DNA from: Asticcacaulis currens
GTDB lineage: Bacteria > Pseudomonadota > Alphaproteobacteria > Caulobacterales > Caulobacteraceae
Assembly: GCF_028550395.1 (NCBI RefSeq)
Contig: NZ_JAQQKW010000001.1
Span: 434,001 to 498,000 of the forward strand
Length of the DNA stretch: 64,000 nt
Reading direction: 5' to 3'
Shown piece after piece: positions 54,397-64,000 of this stretch; the first letter of the stretch is position 1; the number at the start of each line of letters is the position of its first letter. The position numbers and the translations under genes were made by a program. Under the pieces are notes generated by a model. The model did no database searches, was not told the DNA's origin, and saw only the letters and a list, made by a program, of their open reading frames with translations.

Positions 54397-56353
54397 TGCG
54401 GTTTGTGTCCGCCAAGTAGGCGGCGATCATCGACGGATGCATAGGTTTCGCGAACAAATAACCTTGCGCCATATCACACCCCATCTGGCGAAGACGCCCA
54501 AGCTGTTCGGGGGTTTCAACCCCTTCGATAATCGACTTTAACCCCATATCCGCGCACAGACCGGTCATGGAGCGCACCACCTTGCTTGCGCTTTCATTTT
54601 CAATATCGGTGACGAAGCTCCGATCAACCTTTATGCGGTCGAGCGGCAGGCGATGGACGTAGCTGAGAGACGAATAGCCGGTGCCGAAATCATCGAGCGA
54701 CAGGTGACACCCCAGCGCCTTTAGGGTCTGCATCGATTGGCGCGCCTTGATGAAATCATGGGCCATAACGGTTTCTGTGATTTCAAAGTCGATGCGCTTG
54801 GGATCTATGCCTGAGGCATTGACGATCGCTACAAGTCTCACCACGCCCTCCGCCGCGCATATATCATGCGCCGAGAGATTGAAAGAGAGCCCGATATCTT
54901 CCGGCCAATGGCGCATTTCGCGCAACGCTTTTTCCAGAAGGATGCGGGTTACACCGCCAATAAGGCCCGCACGCTCAGCGACGGGGATAAAGACATCAGG
55001 CGGTACAAGACCAAGCTGAGGGCTATACCAGCGGGCAAGCGCTTCAAACGACAAGACGCGACCCGTTTCCAGGTCCACTATAGGCTGAAATAGCTGAATG
55101 AGTTCCTGCTCCAGATCCGCCGACAGAAGGTGGCGCTCAATCTGGGTTTGGGTACGAATCTCCGCGGCATGTTTCTCACTGAATAGGACGGTTTGACCGC
55201 GCAAATTCCGCTTGGCGTAATAGAGGGCGTAATCTGCGTTCTCAAACAGAGTCTCGGCAGAGGCAATTGTTTCGCTCCAGCGCGCCACCCCCACAGAACA
55301 GGCCATGTGCGCGTGGGTGCTTCCGACCGCAAAGGGAAGACGTATCGCATCGGTGAGCTGACCGCCCACATCGCTCAGGGTCTCTGAGGCAATCGCGTTA
55401 TGAACGATCAGCCCGAATTCGTCACCGCCCAGTCGATAGATGTCGGCCGTGACGCCCGTTAAACCTCGGCAAGCTTTTTCCAGACGGCGTGCCGTCTCAG
55501 CGAGGACCTTATCTCCGGTCGCATGCCCGTAGGTGTCATTAATGGGTTTGAATCCATCGAGGTCTAGGACACCGACGGCCAGTCCCAAGCGGCCGTCCTT
55601 CGCCTCAGTAAACGCCTTTTCGAGATCATGGAAAAAGCGACGACGATTAGGTAGCTCGGTCAGGGCGTCAAGATTGGCTATTCGGAAGTTTTCATCGGAC
55701 AGCGCTTGTGTTTCTGCCTGTTTTTCCATCAGGTCCCGGCGCGAGCGCACAAGGTCAGCAAAATCCCGATAGTGGGTCATCAAGATCGTGAAGATAGCCC
55801 CGCTTACAAGTACGATATTGACGGCAATCGCCTTTTCAGTCTTGTCTCCGGCAATCCCAAAGAAGATGATAAAAGGTACGTTGACGATAAGCGTGACCAA
55901 AAGCGCCGCGGCGCGCAGGTGCATCAGACAGAAGATGCAGCCGACAACCGTGATCCCCATATAGAAGATGACATGACCTTGCGCGTGGTCGTTGCCATAG
56001 GGGTGCAGACTAAGCCCCCAGGTCATGAAGCCGACGGCGAGTAGGGCGGCCATCCGGGTGGTACGGCGCAGCTGGGCGATCGCCTCGGCAGGCGTGACGT
56101 CCTGATGGCGATTGCGCCACCAATGAATGCCACGCACGCCTGCGATCAGGCACAAAAACCCCGGGAGCCACACGGATAACCACAAAGGGGCCTGGTGAGA
56201 GAAGGTATAACTCACCGCCAGAGAGCTCACGATGAGCAAGAAATAGAGGAGTGGCACCTGGCGTGACAGGGCGCGAAACTGCGCAACGGCCAGTTCCGGG
56301 TCGTCTGCGGGAACGCTGAAAAGGGCACGCAAGGTTTTACTAAACGATTTCAC
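54374..56353 (-). CDS. Membrane GGDEF-EAL diguanylate cyclase/phosphodiesterase
   Basis: The 659-residue protein has about five N-terminal membrane helices (residues 30-190), a GGDEF domain with an intact RLGGDEFGLIV signature (about residues 225-385) and an EAL domain with FEALARW, FNLSAHD, FEITETV and DDFGTGYSSLSYV. Both active sites look complete, so it may make and degrade c-di-GMP. A short GGDEF I-site RxxD is not evident. Signal unknown. Transcribed against corA. Confidence 0.93.
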   Translation of the reverse strand: MKSFSKTLRALFSVPADDPELAVAQFRALSRQVPLLYFLLIVSSLAVSYTFSHQAPLWLSVWLPGFLCLIAGVRGIHWWRNRHQDVTPAEAIAQLRRTTRMAALLAVGFMTWGLSLHPYGNDHAQGHVIFYMGITVVGCIFCLMHLRAAALLVTLIVNVPFIIFFGIAGDKTEKAIAVNIVLVSGAIFTILMTHYRDFADLVRSRRDLMEKQAETQALSDENFRIANLDALTELPNRRRFFHDLEKAFTEAKDGRLGLAVGVLDLDGFKPINDTYGHATGDKVLAETARRLEKACRGLTGVTADIYRLGGDEFGLIVHNAIASETLSDVGGQLTDAIRLPFAVGSTHAHMACSVGVARWSETIASAETLFENADYALYYAKRNLRGQTVLFSEKHAAEIRTQTQIERHLLSADLEQELIQLFQPIVDLETGRVLSFEALARWYSPQLGLVPPDVFIPVAERAGLIGGVTRILLEKALREMRHWPEDIGLSFNLSAHDICAAEGVVRLVAIVNASGIDPKRIDFEITETVMAHDFIKARQSMQTLKALGCHLSLDDFGTGYSSLSYVHRLPLDRIKVDRSFVTDIENESASKVVRSMTGLCADMGLKSIIEGVETPEQLGRLRQMGCDMAQGYLFAKPMHPSMIAAYLADTNRIKASPAA

Positions 56354-56603
56354 GGCTCGGCCCGTTTGTTGATATTCATCCCAACCTTAACCCATTTTGT
56401 CTAAAAAGGATTTAATCGACGCGGGGGTCAAAAAAGTCCTCAAGTTAGAAAATGCGACGACCTCTCTCGATCGCCTGCCGGTAATATAGGATTGTCGCGC
56501 GTGCGCACGGCTCACGCGCCAGGGACCGGCGGCGTTGCCAGACGCGAAAAGGCCACCCATATGTCTTGCCAGACCGATCCGAAAGCCAGTAAAGGCTTTG
56601 ACC

Positions 56604-57803
56604 ATGACCGCTGAAACTCCCCCTCGTATCCTGCTCATCGTCGGCGGCGGCATCGCGGCCTATAAGGCGTTGGAGCTGATCCGTCTCATTAAAAAGGCGG
56701 GCTTGAGCGTGCGTGTTGTGCTGACGAAAGCCGCGCAGCAGTTTGTCACGCCTTTAAGTGCGGCCGCCCTTTCGGGAGACAAGGTCTATACGGATCTGTT
56801 CGATCTGACCGATGAGACCGAAATGGGTCACATTACGCTGTCTCGTCAGGCCGAGCTGGTGGTGGTGGCCCCTGCAACCGCCAATCTGATGGCCTCTGTG
56901 GCCAACGGACTTGCTGATGATCTGGCGACCACGCTCCTTCTGGCTACGGATAAGCGCGTCCTGATGGCTCCAGCCATGAATGTGCGCATGTGGCATCACC
57001 CGGCCACGCAACGCAATCTGGCGACGTTGCGCGCGGACAGGGTGCTGTTCACCGGGCCTGACGAAGGCGATATGGCCTGTGGCGAATACGGTCTGGGTCG
57101 CATGAGCGAACCCGACGCTATTTTTGCGGCGATTCAGTCCGCCCTTAAACCAAAGGCGCAACCCTTAAAGGGTCGCCACGTACTGATTACCGCGGGGCCG
57201 ACCTTTGAGCCTCTCGATCCCGTGCGTGGTATCACCAACCGCTCCTCCGGGAAGCAGGGCTATGCCATCGCCGCCGCCGCGGCTGAGGCCGGAGCGCGCG
57301 TGACTCTCATCTCTGGCCCCGTCAGTCTGGCAACCCCGGCGGGCGTCACTCGTATCGATGTGGAAACCGCCACCGAAATGCATGATGCGGTGCATGCCGC
57401 CCTGCCTGCGGATGTGTTCATCGGCGTGGCGGCGGTGGGCGACTGGCGCGCCAGAGACATAGCCCGGGACAAGCAAAAGAAGGGTGTGGACGGCGAACTG
57501 ACGATCACCCTCGTCAAAAATCCCGATATCCTCGCGAGTGTCGGACACCACCCGAAACAACGCCCGCAGCTCGTCATCGGCTTCGCGGCGGAAACGCGCA
57601 ATGTCGAGGTCTATGGCCAGACCAAACTGCGGACAAAGGGAGCGGACGCCATTCTGGCGAATGATGTGTCGAAGGACGTCTTCGACCGTGATACCACCAA
57701 TATGATCCTTATCGACGCCTCGGGCCCTACGGCGGGCAAGCACCTGACCAAAGCCGAAGTGGCCGCTGATCTTATCCAATATCTGACCACAAGGCTGAAA
57801 TGA
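56604..57803 (+). CDS. coaBC: Bifunctional phosphopantothenoylcysteine decarboxylase/phosphopantothenate-cysteine ligase
   Basis: CoaBC makes phosphopantetheine for coenzyme A. The 399-residue protein has the CoaC flavin part [57 protein letters not shown] and the Cys loop [13 protein letters not shown], then the CoaB ligase with [30 protein letters not shown] and [15 protein letters not shown] 56604 starts MTAETPP; an in-frame upstream ATG at 56535 adds non-conserved sequence. dut starts inside its stop codon (4-base overlap). Confidence 0.96.
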   Translation: MTAETPPRILLIVGGGIAAYKALELIRLIKKAGLSVRVVLTKAAQQFVTPLSAAALSGDKVYTDLFDLTDETEMGHITLSRQAELVVVAPATANLMASVANGLADDLATTLLLATDKRVLMAPAMNVRMWHHPATQRNLATLRADRVLFTGPDEGDMACGEYGLGRMSEPDAIFAAIQSALKPKAQPLKGRHVLITAGPTFEPLDPVRGITNRSSGKQGYAIAAAAAEAGARVTLISGPVSLATPAGVTRIDVETATEMHDAVHAALPADVFIGVAAVGDWRARDIARDKQKKGVDGELTITLVKNPDILASVGHHPKQRPQLVIGFAAETRNVEVYGQTKLRTKGADAILANDVSKDVFDRDTTNMILIDASGPTAGKHLTKAEVAADLIQYLTTRLK

Positions 57804-58261
57804 CCTATACCCCCACCGCTCACATCATTCAGTTGCCGCATGCGGCCGGTCTTGCCCTGCCTGCCTATGAGACGGAAGGCTCCGCTGGCCTTGACCTGCG
57901 TGCGGCCATAGCTGATGGCGAGGTCGTGACGCTCAAGCCCTTAGGGCGCGCACTTATACCGACAGGTCTGAAGGTTGCGGTGCCGCTTGGCTTTGAAGTG
58001 CAGGTGCGTCCGCGCTCAGGCCTTGCTTTGAAACACGGCATTACCTGTCTCAACTCGCCAGGGACGGTGGATTCGGATTATCGCGGGGAAATTGGCGTCA
58101 TACTCATCAATCTTGGGACTGAGGACTTCGAGATCCATCGCGGTGATCGGATTGCCCAGATGGTGGTAGCTCGTCACGCCCGTATCGAATGGGAAGTGGT
58201 TGAAAGCCTTGATGATACCGAGCGCGGTGCGGGCGGCTTTGGCTCGACCGGACGGGTTTGA
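57800..58261 (+). CDS. dut: Deoxyuridine 5'-triphosphate nucleotidohydrolase
   Basis: dUTPase hydrolyses dUTP to dUMP, preventing uracil in DNA. The 153-residue trimeric-type protein has all five motifs: [56 protein letters not shown] and GAGGFGSTG. It overlaps coaBC by 4 bases. Confidence 0.97.
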   Translation: MTYTPTAHIIQLPHAAGLALPAYETEGSAGLDLRAAIADGEVVTLKPLGRALIPTGLKVAVPLGFEVQVRPRSGLALKHGITCLNSPGTVDSDYRGEIGVILINLGTEDFEIHRGDRIAQMVVARHARIEWEVVESLDDTERGAGGFGSTGRV

Positions 58262-58355
58262 GAAAGCGATTCACGCGAATGTGCAGTATTGCCGGGTTTA
58301 CCTGACCGGCGAAACATCCCAAACTCGCCTCACGCGCGAATCTGGGTGGTGAGCC

Positions 58356-58703
58356 ATGTCGGATATCCTAGACCTATACGGACTGCTGAGTGATCTGATT
58401 GAAGCGGCGGTAAACGGGCTTAACCTGTGGCCCGCCGTGCTTGCGGGCCTTTTGGCCGCCTTTCTTCTTTGGTTACCCGTTGCCGCGCGTCTGTTAATCG
58501 CCCTGTGCCTGACCCTTGCTTTAAGCAGTCTTTGGCCTCTTTTGTCTGGTCTGCCGCCCATTGCACCCGACTTCAGTGAGCCGGAATACAGCATTCAGTT
58601 TGTTCTGATGGGTGTTGTGGCCATTCTTCCAGTGTGGGTTTCTGAGGCTTTCGGCGTCAGACGCTGGGTTCAGCGAAAGCCTAAGACGTCTTGCATGTCG
58701 TAA
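58356..58703 (+). CDS. Small polytopic membrane protein, unknown
   Basis: A 115-residue frame with three hydrophobic segments (LWPAVLAGLLAAFLLWL, ARLLIALCLTLALSSLWPLL and FVLMGVVAILPVWV). The C-terminal 11 residues overlap the convergent dapB gene by 34 bases. No family recognised; weak ribosome site (ggtggtgagcc) before ATG 58356. Confidence 0.55.
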   Translation: MSDILDLYGLLSDLIEAAVNGLNLWPAVLAGLLAAFLLWLPVAARLLIALCLTLALSSLWPLLSGLPPIAPDFSEPEYSIQFVLMGVVAILPVWVSEAFGVRRWVQRKPKTSCMS

Positions 58704-59422
58704 AGGCCAGGTGATTGCTGTGCGGCCCATAGCGCGGCTTCTATGGCGCCGCGCGCAAACAGGGTGCGGTCACGCGCGGAGTGAGACAAGGTTATCACTT
58801 CATCTTCAGCCGCAAACAGTACGCTGTGCTCGCCGATAATGCCACCGCCGCGAATGACCGAGAACCCGATCGTGCCAGGCTCGCGCTGGCCCGTCAGGCC
58901 GTCACGAGCGGCAACGCGCACCTCATTCAGATCAACCCCGCGTCCTTCGGCGGCCGCGTCGCCCAGCATCAGTGCTGTGCCTGAAGGGGCATCCACTTTA
59001 CGCTTATGATGCGCTTCCAAAACTTCGATGTCCCAGGCATCTGCGGCGAGCTTGCTTGCGGCCTGTTTCACCAGTCCCATCAGCATATTGACGCCCAGCG
59101 AAAAGTTTCCCGAACGCAGCACGATATTGCGCTCACCATAGGCGTCGAGCGCGATGAGCTGTTGGGGCATGAACCCGGTTGAACCGATGATATGCGCCAG
59201 TGCCCTGCCCCGCTTTTCCCCCTCAAGCGCGCAGGCTTCGGCCAGAGCCAGTGTCGAGGACGGGGTCGTGAAATCGATCACCACATCGGCCTGCGACAGA
59301 TCGATCGTATCACCCTTGTCAAATGTAGTCGCAATCGTCAGGTCGCGCTCAGTCAGCACGCGGATAACCGCCTGACCCATGCGGCCCCTGGCGCCGGCAA
59401 CGGCAAAACGAATCTGGGTCAT
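58670..59422 (-). CDS. dapB: 4-hydroxy-tetrahydrodipicolinate reductase
   Basis: DapB acts in lysine and meso-diaminopimelate synthesis for the cell wall. The 250-residue protein has an NAD(P) Rossmann motif VAGARGRMGQAVI, VVIDFTTPSST, GSTGF, the catalytic EAHHKRKVDAPSGTAL and the C-terminal ALWAAQQSPGLYDMQDVLGF. Single gene, converging on the small membrane protein. Confidence 0.96.
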   Translation of the reverse strand: MTQIRFAVAGARGRMGQAVIRVLTERDLTIATTFDKGDTIDLSQADVVIDFTTPSSTLALAEACALEGEKRGRALAHIIGSTGFMPQQLIALDAYGERNIVLRSGNFSLGVNMLMGLVKQAASKLAADAWDIEVLEAHHKRKVDAPSGTALMLGDAAAEGRGVDLNEVRVAARDGLTGQREPGTIGFSVIRGGGIIGEHSVLFAAEDEVITLSHSARDRTLFARGAIEAALWAAQQSPGLYDMQDVLGFR

Positions 59423-59568
59423 TAGAACTCCGGGTTATCAACCTGTTCGCTCCTCTAGGCAGGAGGCGCGCATAAGTCAAATCCGGCTAAGGGCGAACCC
59501 GCGCCGGATTTGTCAGTTCCTCATTTCAAAATGGCGGTGCGTTTAAGCGCGCGGCATTTTCTGCGCCA

Positions 59569-60735
59569 CTACGCCGTGCCGGTAATGTCGTCCCAGAAGC
59601 GTTTAGCCTTATGCATGAACCCTTGCGACTGCGCGTAAGACTGTGCCTCGGCGATTTCGGCAAATTCCTTCATAAGCTCTTTCTGGCGGGCGCTCAGATG
59701 CTTGGGTGTCTCTACAAACAGTTCGACCAGCAGGTCGCCGCGCTGTTTCGAATTGAGGACCGGCATGCCTTTGCCCTTGATCTTGACCTTGTGACCGGTT
59801 TGGGCGCCTTCGGGGATGGCGACTTCGAGTTTACAGGTGCCGTCGCACCCTTCGCCCCCCATCAGGCAAGGCACTTCAACCTCCCCCCCTAGAACGGCGG
59901 TGGGCATGGGCACAGGGATCTGACAGTGCAGATCGGCACCGTCACGTTCAAAAATCTCGTGCTCGGCGACTGACAGGAAGATGTAGAGGTCACCGCGTGG
60001 ACCACCATTAGCGCCGGCCTGACCTTCGCCAGACAGCCGGATGCGCGCACCGTCATCAACGCCGGCCGGGATGCGGACGTTAAGCTTGCGATTGGCGCGC
60101 ACCTGACCGTGGCCGTGACAGTTGGTGCAGGGTTCTTTGATTACCTGGCCCTGACCGTTGCAGGTCGGGCAGGTGCGCTCTACGGCAAAGAAACCGTTGG
60201 AAGTGCGCACGCGACCTGCACCGCCGCAGGTATGGCAGGTTGCTGGCTTTGTGCCGGCCTTGGCCCCTGAACCCTTACAAACCTCGCAGGTCAGGGTCGT
60301 CGGTATGTTTAGTTCAACATCCGCCCCCTTATAGGCCTGTTCGAGGGTAATTTCGTAATCATAACGCACATCCGGGCCGCGTTGCGGGCCCGAGCGGCGA
60401 CCGCCGCCCCCGCCGCCGAAGATGTCGCCGAACATTTCAGAGAAGATGTCTTCGACATTGCCAAAGCCCTGGCCGCCGAAACCGCCCTGACCGCCAAAGC
60501 CGCCACCTTGTCCATTAACACCGGCGTGTCCGAAGCGGTCATAGGCGGCGCGCTTGTTCGCGTCTGACAGAATCGAATAGGCCTCGTTGACCTCCTTAAA
60601 ACGCGCCTCGGCCTGATCATCACCCTGATTACGGTCAGGGTGATGCTCCATCGCCTTCTTGCGGAAAGCCGATTTCAGGGTCGCGTCATCCGCATCGCGG
60701 GCCACCCCCAGGATTTCGTAGTAATCACGCGCCAT
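59569..60735 (-). CDS. dnaJ: Chaperone protein DnaJ
   Basis: DnaJ stimulates DnaK ATPase and delivers clients. The 388-residue protein has a J-domain with the HPD motif (EHHPDRNQGD), a long Gly/Phe-rich linker (GGFGGQGGFGGQGFG), four CxxCxGxG zinc repeats (CEVCKGSG, CHTCGGAG, CPTCNGQG, CTNCHGHG) and the C-terminal client-binding domain. It lies 201 bases downstream of dnaK on the same strand, with a terminator between them. Confidence 0.97.
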   Translation of the reverse strand: MARDYYEILGVARDADDATLKSAFRKKAMEHHPDRNQGDDQAEARFKEVNEAYSILSDANKRAAYDRFGHAGVNGQGGGFGGQGGFGGQGFGNVEDIFSEMFGDIFGGGGGGRRSGPQRGPDVRYDYEITLEQAYKGADVELNIPTTLTCEVCKGSGAKAGTKPATCHTCGGAGRVRTSNGFFAVERTCPTCNGQGQVIKEPCTNCHGHGQVRANRKLNVRIPAGVDDGARIRLSGEGQAGANGGPRGDLYIFLSVAEHEIFERDGADLHCQIPVPMPTAVLGGEVEVPCLMGGEGCDGTCKLEVAIPEGAQTGHKVKIKGKGMPVLNSKQRGDLLVELFVETPKHLSARQKELMKEFAEIAEAQSYAQSQGFMHKAKRFWDDITGTA

Positions 60736-60876
60736 TGTACTTAGCAGTCCTTTAAGCGCATCCCGGAAACGGCCTTACGGGTTTCGGAATCAAATGCGCG
60801 ATAAACCATTCCCAAGCCCCCGCCTGGGTTGCCTGCAACATTCACACCGGCATCATATCCGATGTAATAAAAAACT

Positions 60877-60918
60877 CAAAAAAAGGGGAGCCCAACCGAA
60901 ATCAGACTCCCCCCTTTG
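60877..60918 (-). terminator. Terminator after dnaK
   Basis: A hairpin of aaaggggag and ctcccccctttg with a T-run on the minus strand lies after the dnaK stop. Partial read-through would still supply dnaJ; the remaining gap to dnaJ holds no gene. Confidence 0.65.
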
Positions 60919-60936
60919 TCTTGTCAAAGCGTCGGC

Positions 60937-62835
<1,899 letters not shown>

Positions 62836-62975
62836 GAGTCCAGATTTACTCCGTTTAAGGCAATGGGCTTTTGAGGCCTTTTGAAGATAAGCACCCCGCT
62901 TGTCCATCCCCGGTGAGATGAATTTTACCAATTTTGCGAGCCGCCGGTTTTCCGGAACCCCCAAATCTGCAACCG

Positions 62976-63003
62976 ATATAAGGGGCGCGTTTCGGCCTGC
63001 AAG
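62976..63003 (-). promoter_or_regulatory. Heat-shock (RpoH-type) promoter of dnaK
   Basis: Read on the minus strand, CTTGCAG (63003-62997) and CCCCTTATAT (62985-62976) are separated by 11 bases. This closely fits the alphaproteobacterial sigma-32 pattern CTTG...CCCCTTAT. It lies about 140 bases before the dnaK start. Activity is inferred from consensus. Confidence 0.7.
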
Positions 63004-63137
63004 AGGGGGGCTTGCAATGCTGGCATTATTTTTAGGGTTTTAGGCGTTACCCGCCTCTGGCGAGACCTTTTGCCGAGGACGAAGATTGTGTAGTTAGTTA
63101 ACCGCGAACGCAAAAGAAGACGTACGGGAGACCTGCC

Positions 63138-64000
63138 ATGTCACATACTGCCTTGCCTCTGACGCGCCCTGAAGGCAGTGAGCCGCGGGACTTCCATGTC
63201 AGTCGCCGCGGCATTGCCGGGCTATTTTTCGCAGGCTATGCTCTGGGGGCTGGCCCGGCGGCGGCCCAATCGCCGATCTCTACGCCTTCCGCCGGGCTGA
63301 TTGCTAAAGACCTGACCGTGCCGAGTGACAGCGACTATGCCATACCGGCCTATATTGCCTTACCCGAAGATGCCAAGCGACGCCCGGTCGTGCTCGTCGT
63401 CCCGGAAATCTTTGGCCTCCACGATTATCTGCGCGATGTCTGCCGACGCCTCGCCCATCAGGGCTATGTCGCATTGACCTTTGATCCCTTTGCCCGCAAG
63501 GGTAACGCGGCCGCGCTGAAAGACACTGCCGAAATCCGCAAGCTGGTCGAAACCGCGACCAATGAACAGGTGATGGGCGATCTGAAAACCTTGATTGGGT
63601 GGCTGAAGTCCAACCCGGATATTGGCCAGGCAAGAAGTCTCTTTGGCAAGGCGAAGTTCGCCGATACCTCGCGTATTGGCATTACGGGTTTCTGCTGGGG
63701 CGGGGCTGTCGTGTGGATGGCTGCGTCGTCCATCCCGGAAATCAAAGCGGGCGTGGCATGGTACGGGCGCCTTGAGCGGCCGGCCGCGACCGATTTTCTG
63801 GGCAAGGAAGAGCGCGAATGGCCGATCGATCGGGCGTCAGGTTTGCGTCGTCCGGTGCTCGGTCTCTATGCCGGGCAGGACGGCGGCATCTCTCTTGACA
63901 GCGTAGAACGCATGAATGCGGCCCTTAAGGCGTCCGGCAAGACGGCAAGCCATATTGAGGTTTATAAGGACGCCAAGCATGGCTTTCATGCTGACTACCG
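63138..64000 (+). CDS. Exported dienelactone hydrolase family protein (3' end outside window)
   Basis: The visible 287 codons run off the window end. The N-terminus has a Tat-like signal (SRRGIAGLFFAGYALGAGPA). The alpha/beta-hydrolase core has VVLVVPEIFGLHDYLRDV, the nucleophile elbow GITGFCWGGAVVW with Cys as in dienelactone hydrolases, VLGLYAGQDGG with the acid and DAKHGFHADY with the His. Export of a family usually cytosolic suggests action on an external ester, or a role other than chlorocatechol breakdown. gggaga precedes ATG 63138. It is divergent from dnaK; the 302-base gap holds the heat-shock promoter. Confidence 0.9.
   Translation, partial: MSHTALPLTRPEGSEPRDFHVSRRGIAGLFFAGYALGAGPAAAQSPISTPSAGLIAKDLTVPSDSDYAIPAYIALPEDAKRRPVVLVVPEIFGLHDYLRDVCRRLAHQGYVALTFDPFARKGNAAALKDTAEIRKLVETATNEQVMGDLKTLIGWLKSNPDIGQARSLFGKAKFADTSRIGITGFCWGGAVVWMAASSIPEIKAGVAWYGRLERPAATDFLGKEEREWPIDRASGLRRPVLGLYAGQDGGISLDSVERMNAALKASGKTASHIEVYKDAKHGFHADY

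Overview
The window is high-GC, gene-dense bacterial chromosome. Gene content and order point to an alphaproteobacterium of the Caulobacteraceae, most like Asticcacaulis or Caulobacter. The evidence is two large TonB-dependent receptors, the ubiE-ubiB and coaBC-dut blocks, tsaE-amgK-murU-addB-addA-trxA in one coupled series, and a receiver protein with the GPDRRRR tail often seen in this group. The genus is an inference from memory, not a database match. I found no rRNA, tRNA or CRISPR array.

Region 1 (1-9955) holds the translation and RNA block infB ... rbfA-truB-rpsO-pnp. Its usual infB-rbfA contiguity is broken by about 3.7 kb: an infB terminator, a low-GC macro-domain gene, purU, an unrecognised regulator-like gene and a DUF418 membrane protein. 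Region 2 (10018-19047) holds a Qnr/MfpA-like pentapeptide-repeat protein, a TonB receptor, a GSDH-type sugar dehydrogenase, rplS-trmD without rpsP/rimM beside them, a second TonB receptor and a lone receiver. Region 3 (19249-28410) has an alpha-2-macroglobulin with an intact CTEQ thioester next to pbpC, then lolA, a TauE/SafE transporter and a RidA protein. Region 4 (28643-34788) has ftsK, an acidic small protein, a LysE exporter, a phosphoesterase, a lipid kinase and trxA.

Region 5 (34456-44466) is one long leftward operon: acyltransferase, tsaE, amgK, murU, addB, addA and trxA, with 4-base overlaps at four junctions. It joins tRNA modification, peptidoglycan recycling and double-strand break repair.

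Region 6 (45507-48780) is the accessory island. It carries a displaced Rhs C-terminal tip directly followed by a small two-helix membrane protein (a candidate effector-immunity pair), a truncated IS110 transposase, two 147-bp direct repeats about 97% identical, the tail of a tyrosine recombinase, a RelE/HigB-HigA type toxin-antitoxin pair between the repeats, and a second scrap of Rhs sequence abutting the second repeat. This is the most unusual part of the window.

Region 7 (48781-64000) returns to core genes: an EF-hand protein, ubiE-ubiB, an MCP, corA, a GGDEF-EAL protein, coaBC-dut, dapB, dnaJ and dnaK with a heat-shock type promoter, and a Tat-exported dienelactone hydrolase cut by the window end. 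The MCP, corA and GGDEF-EAL genes sit between ubiB and coaBC, which I recall as closer together in relatives.
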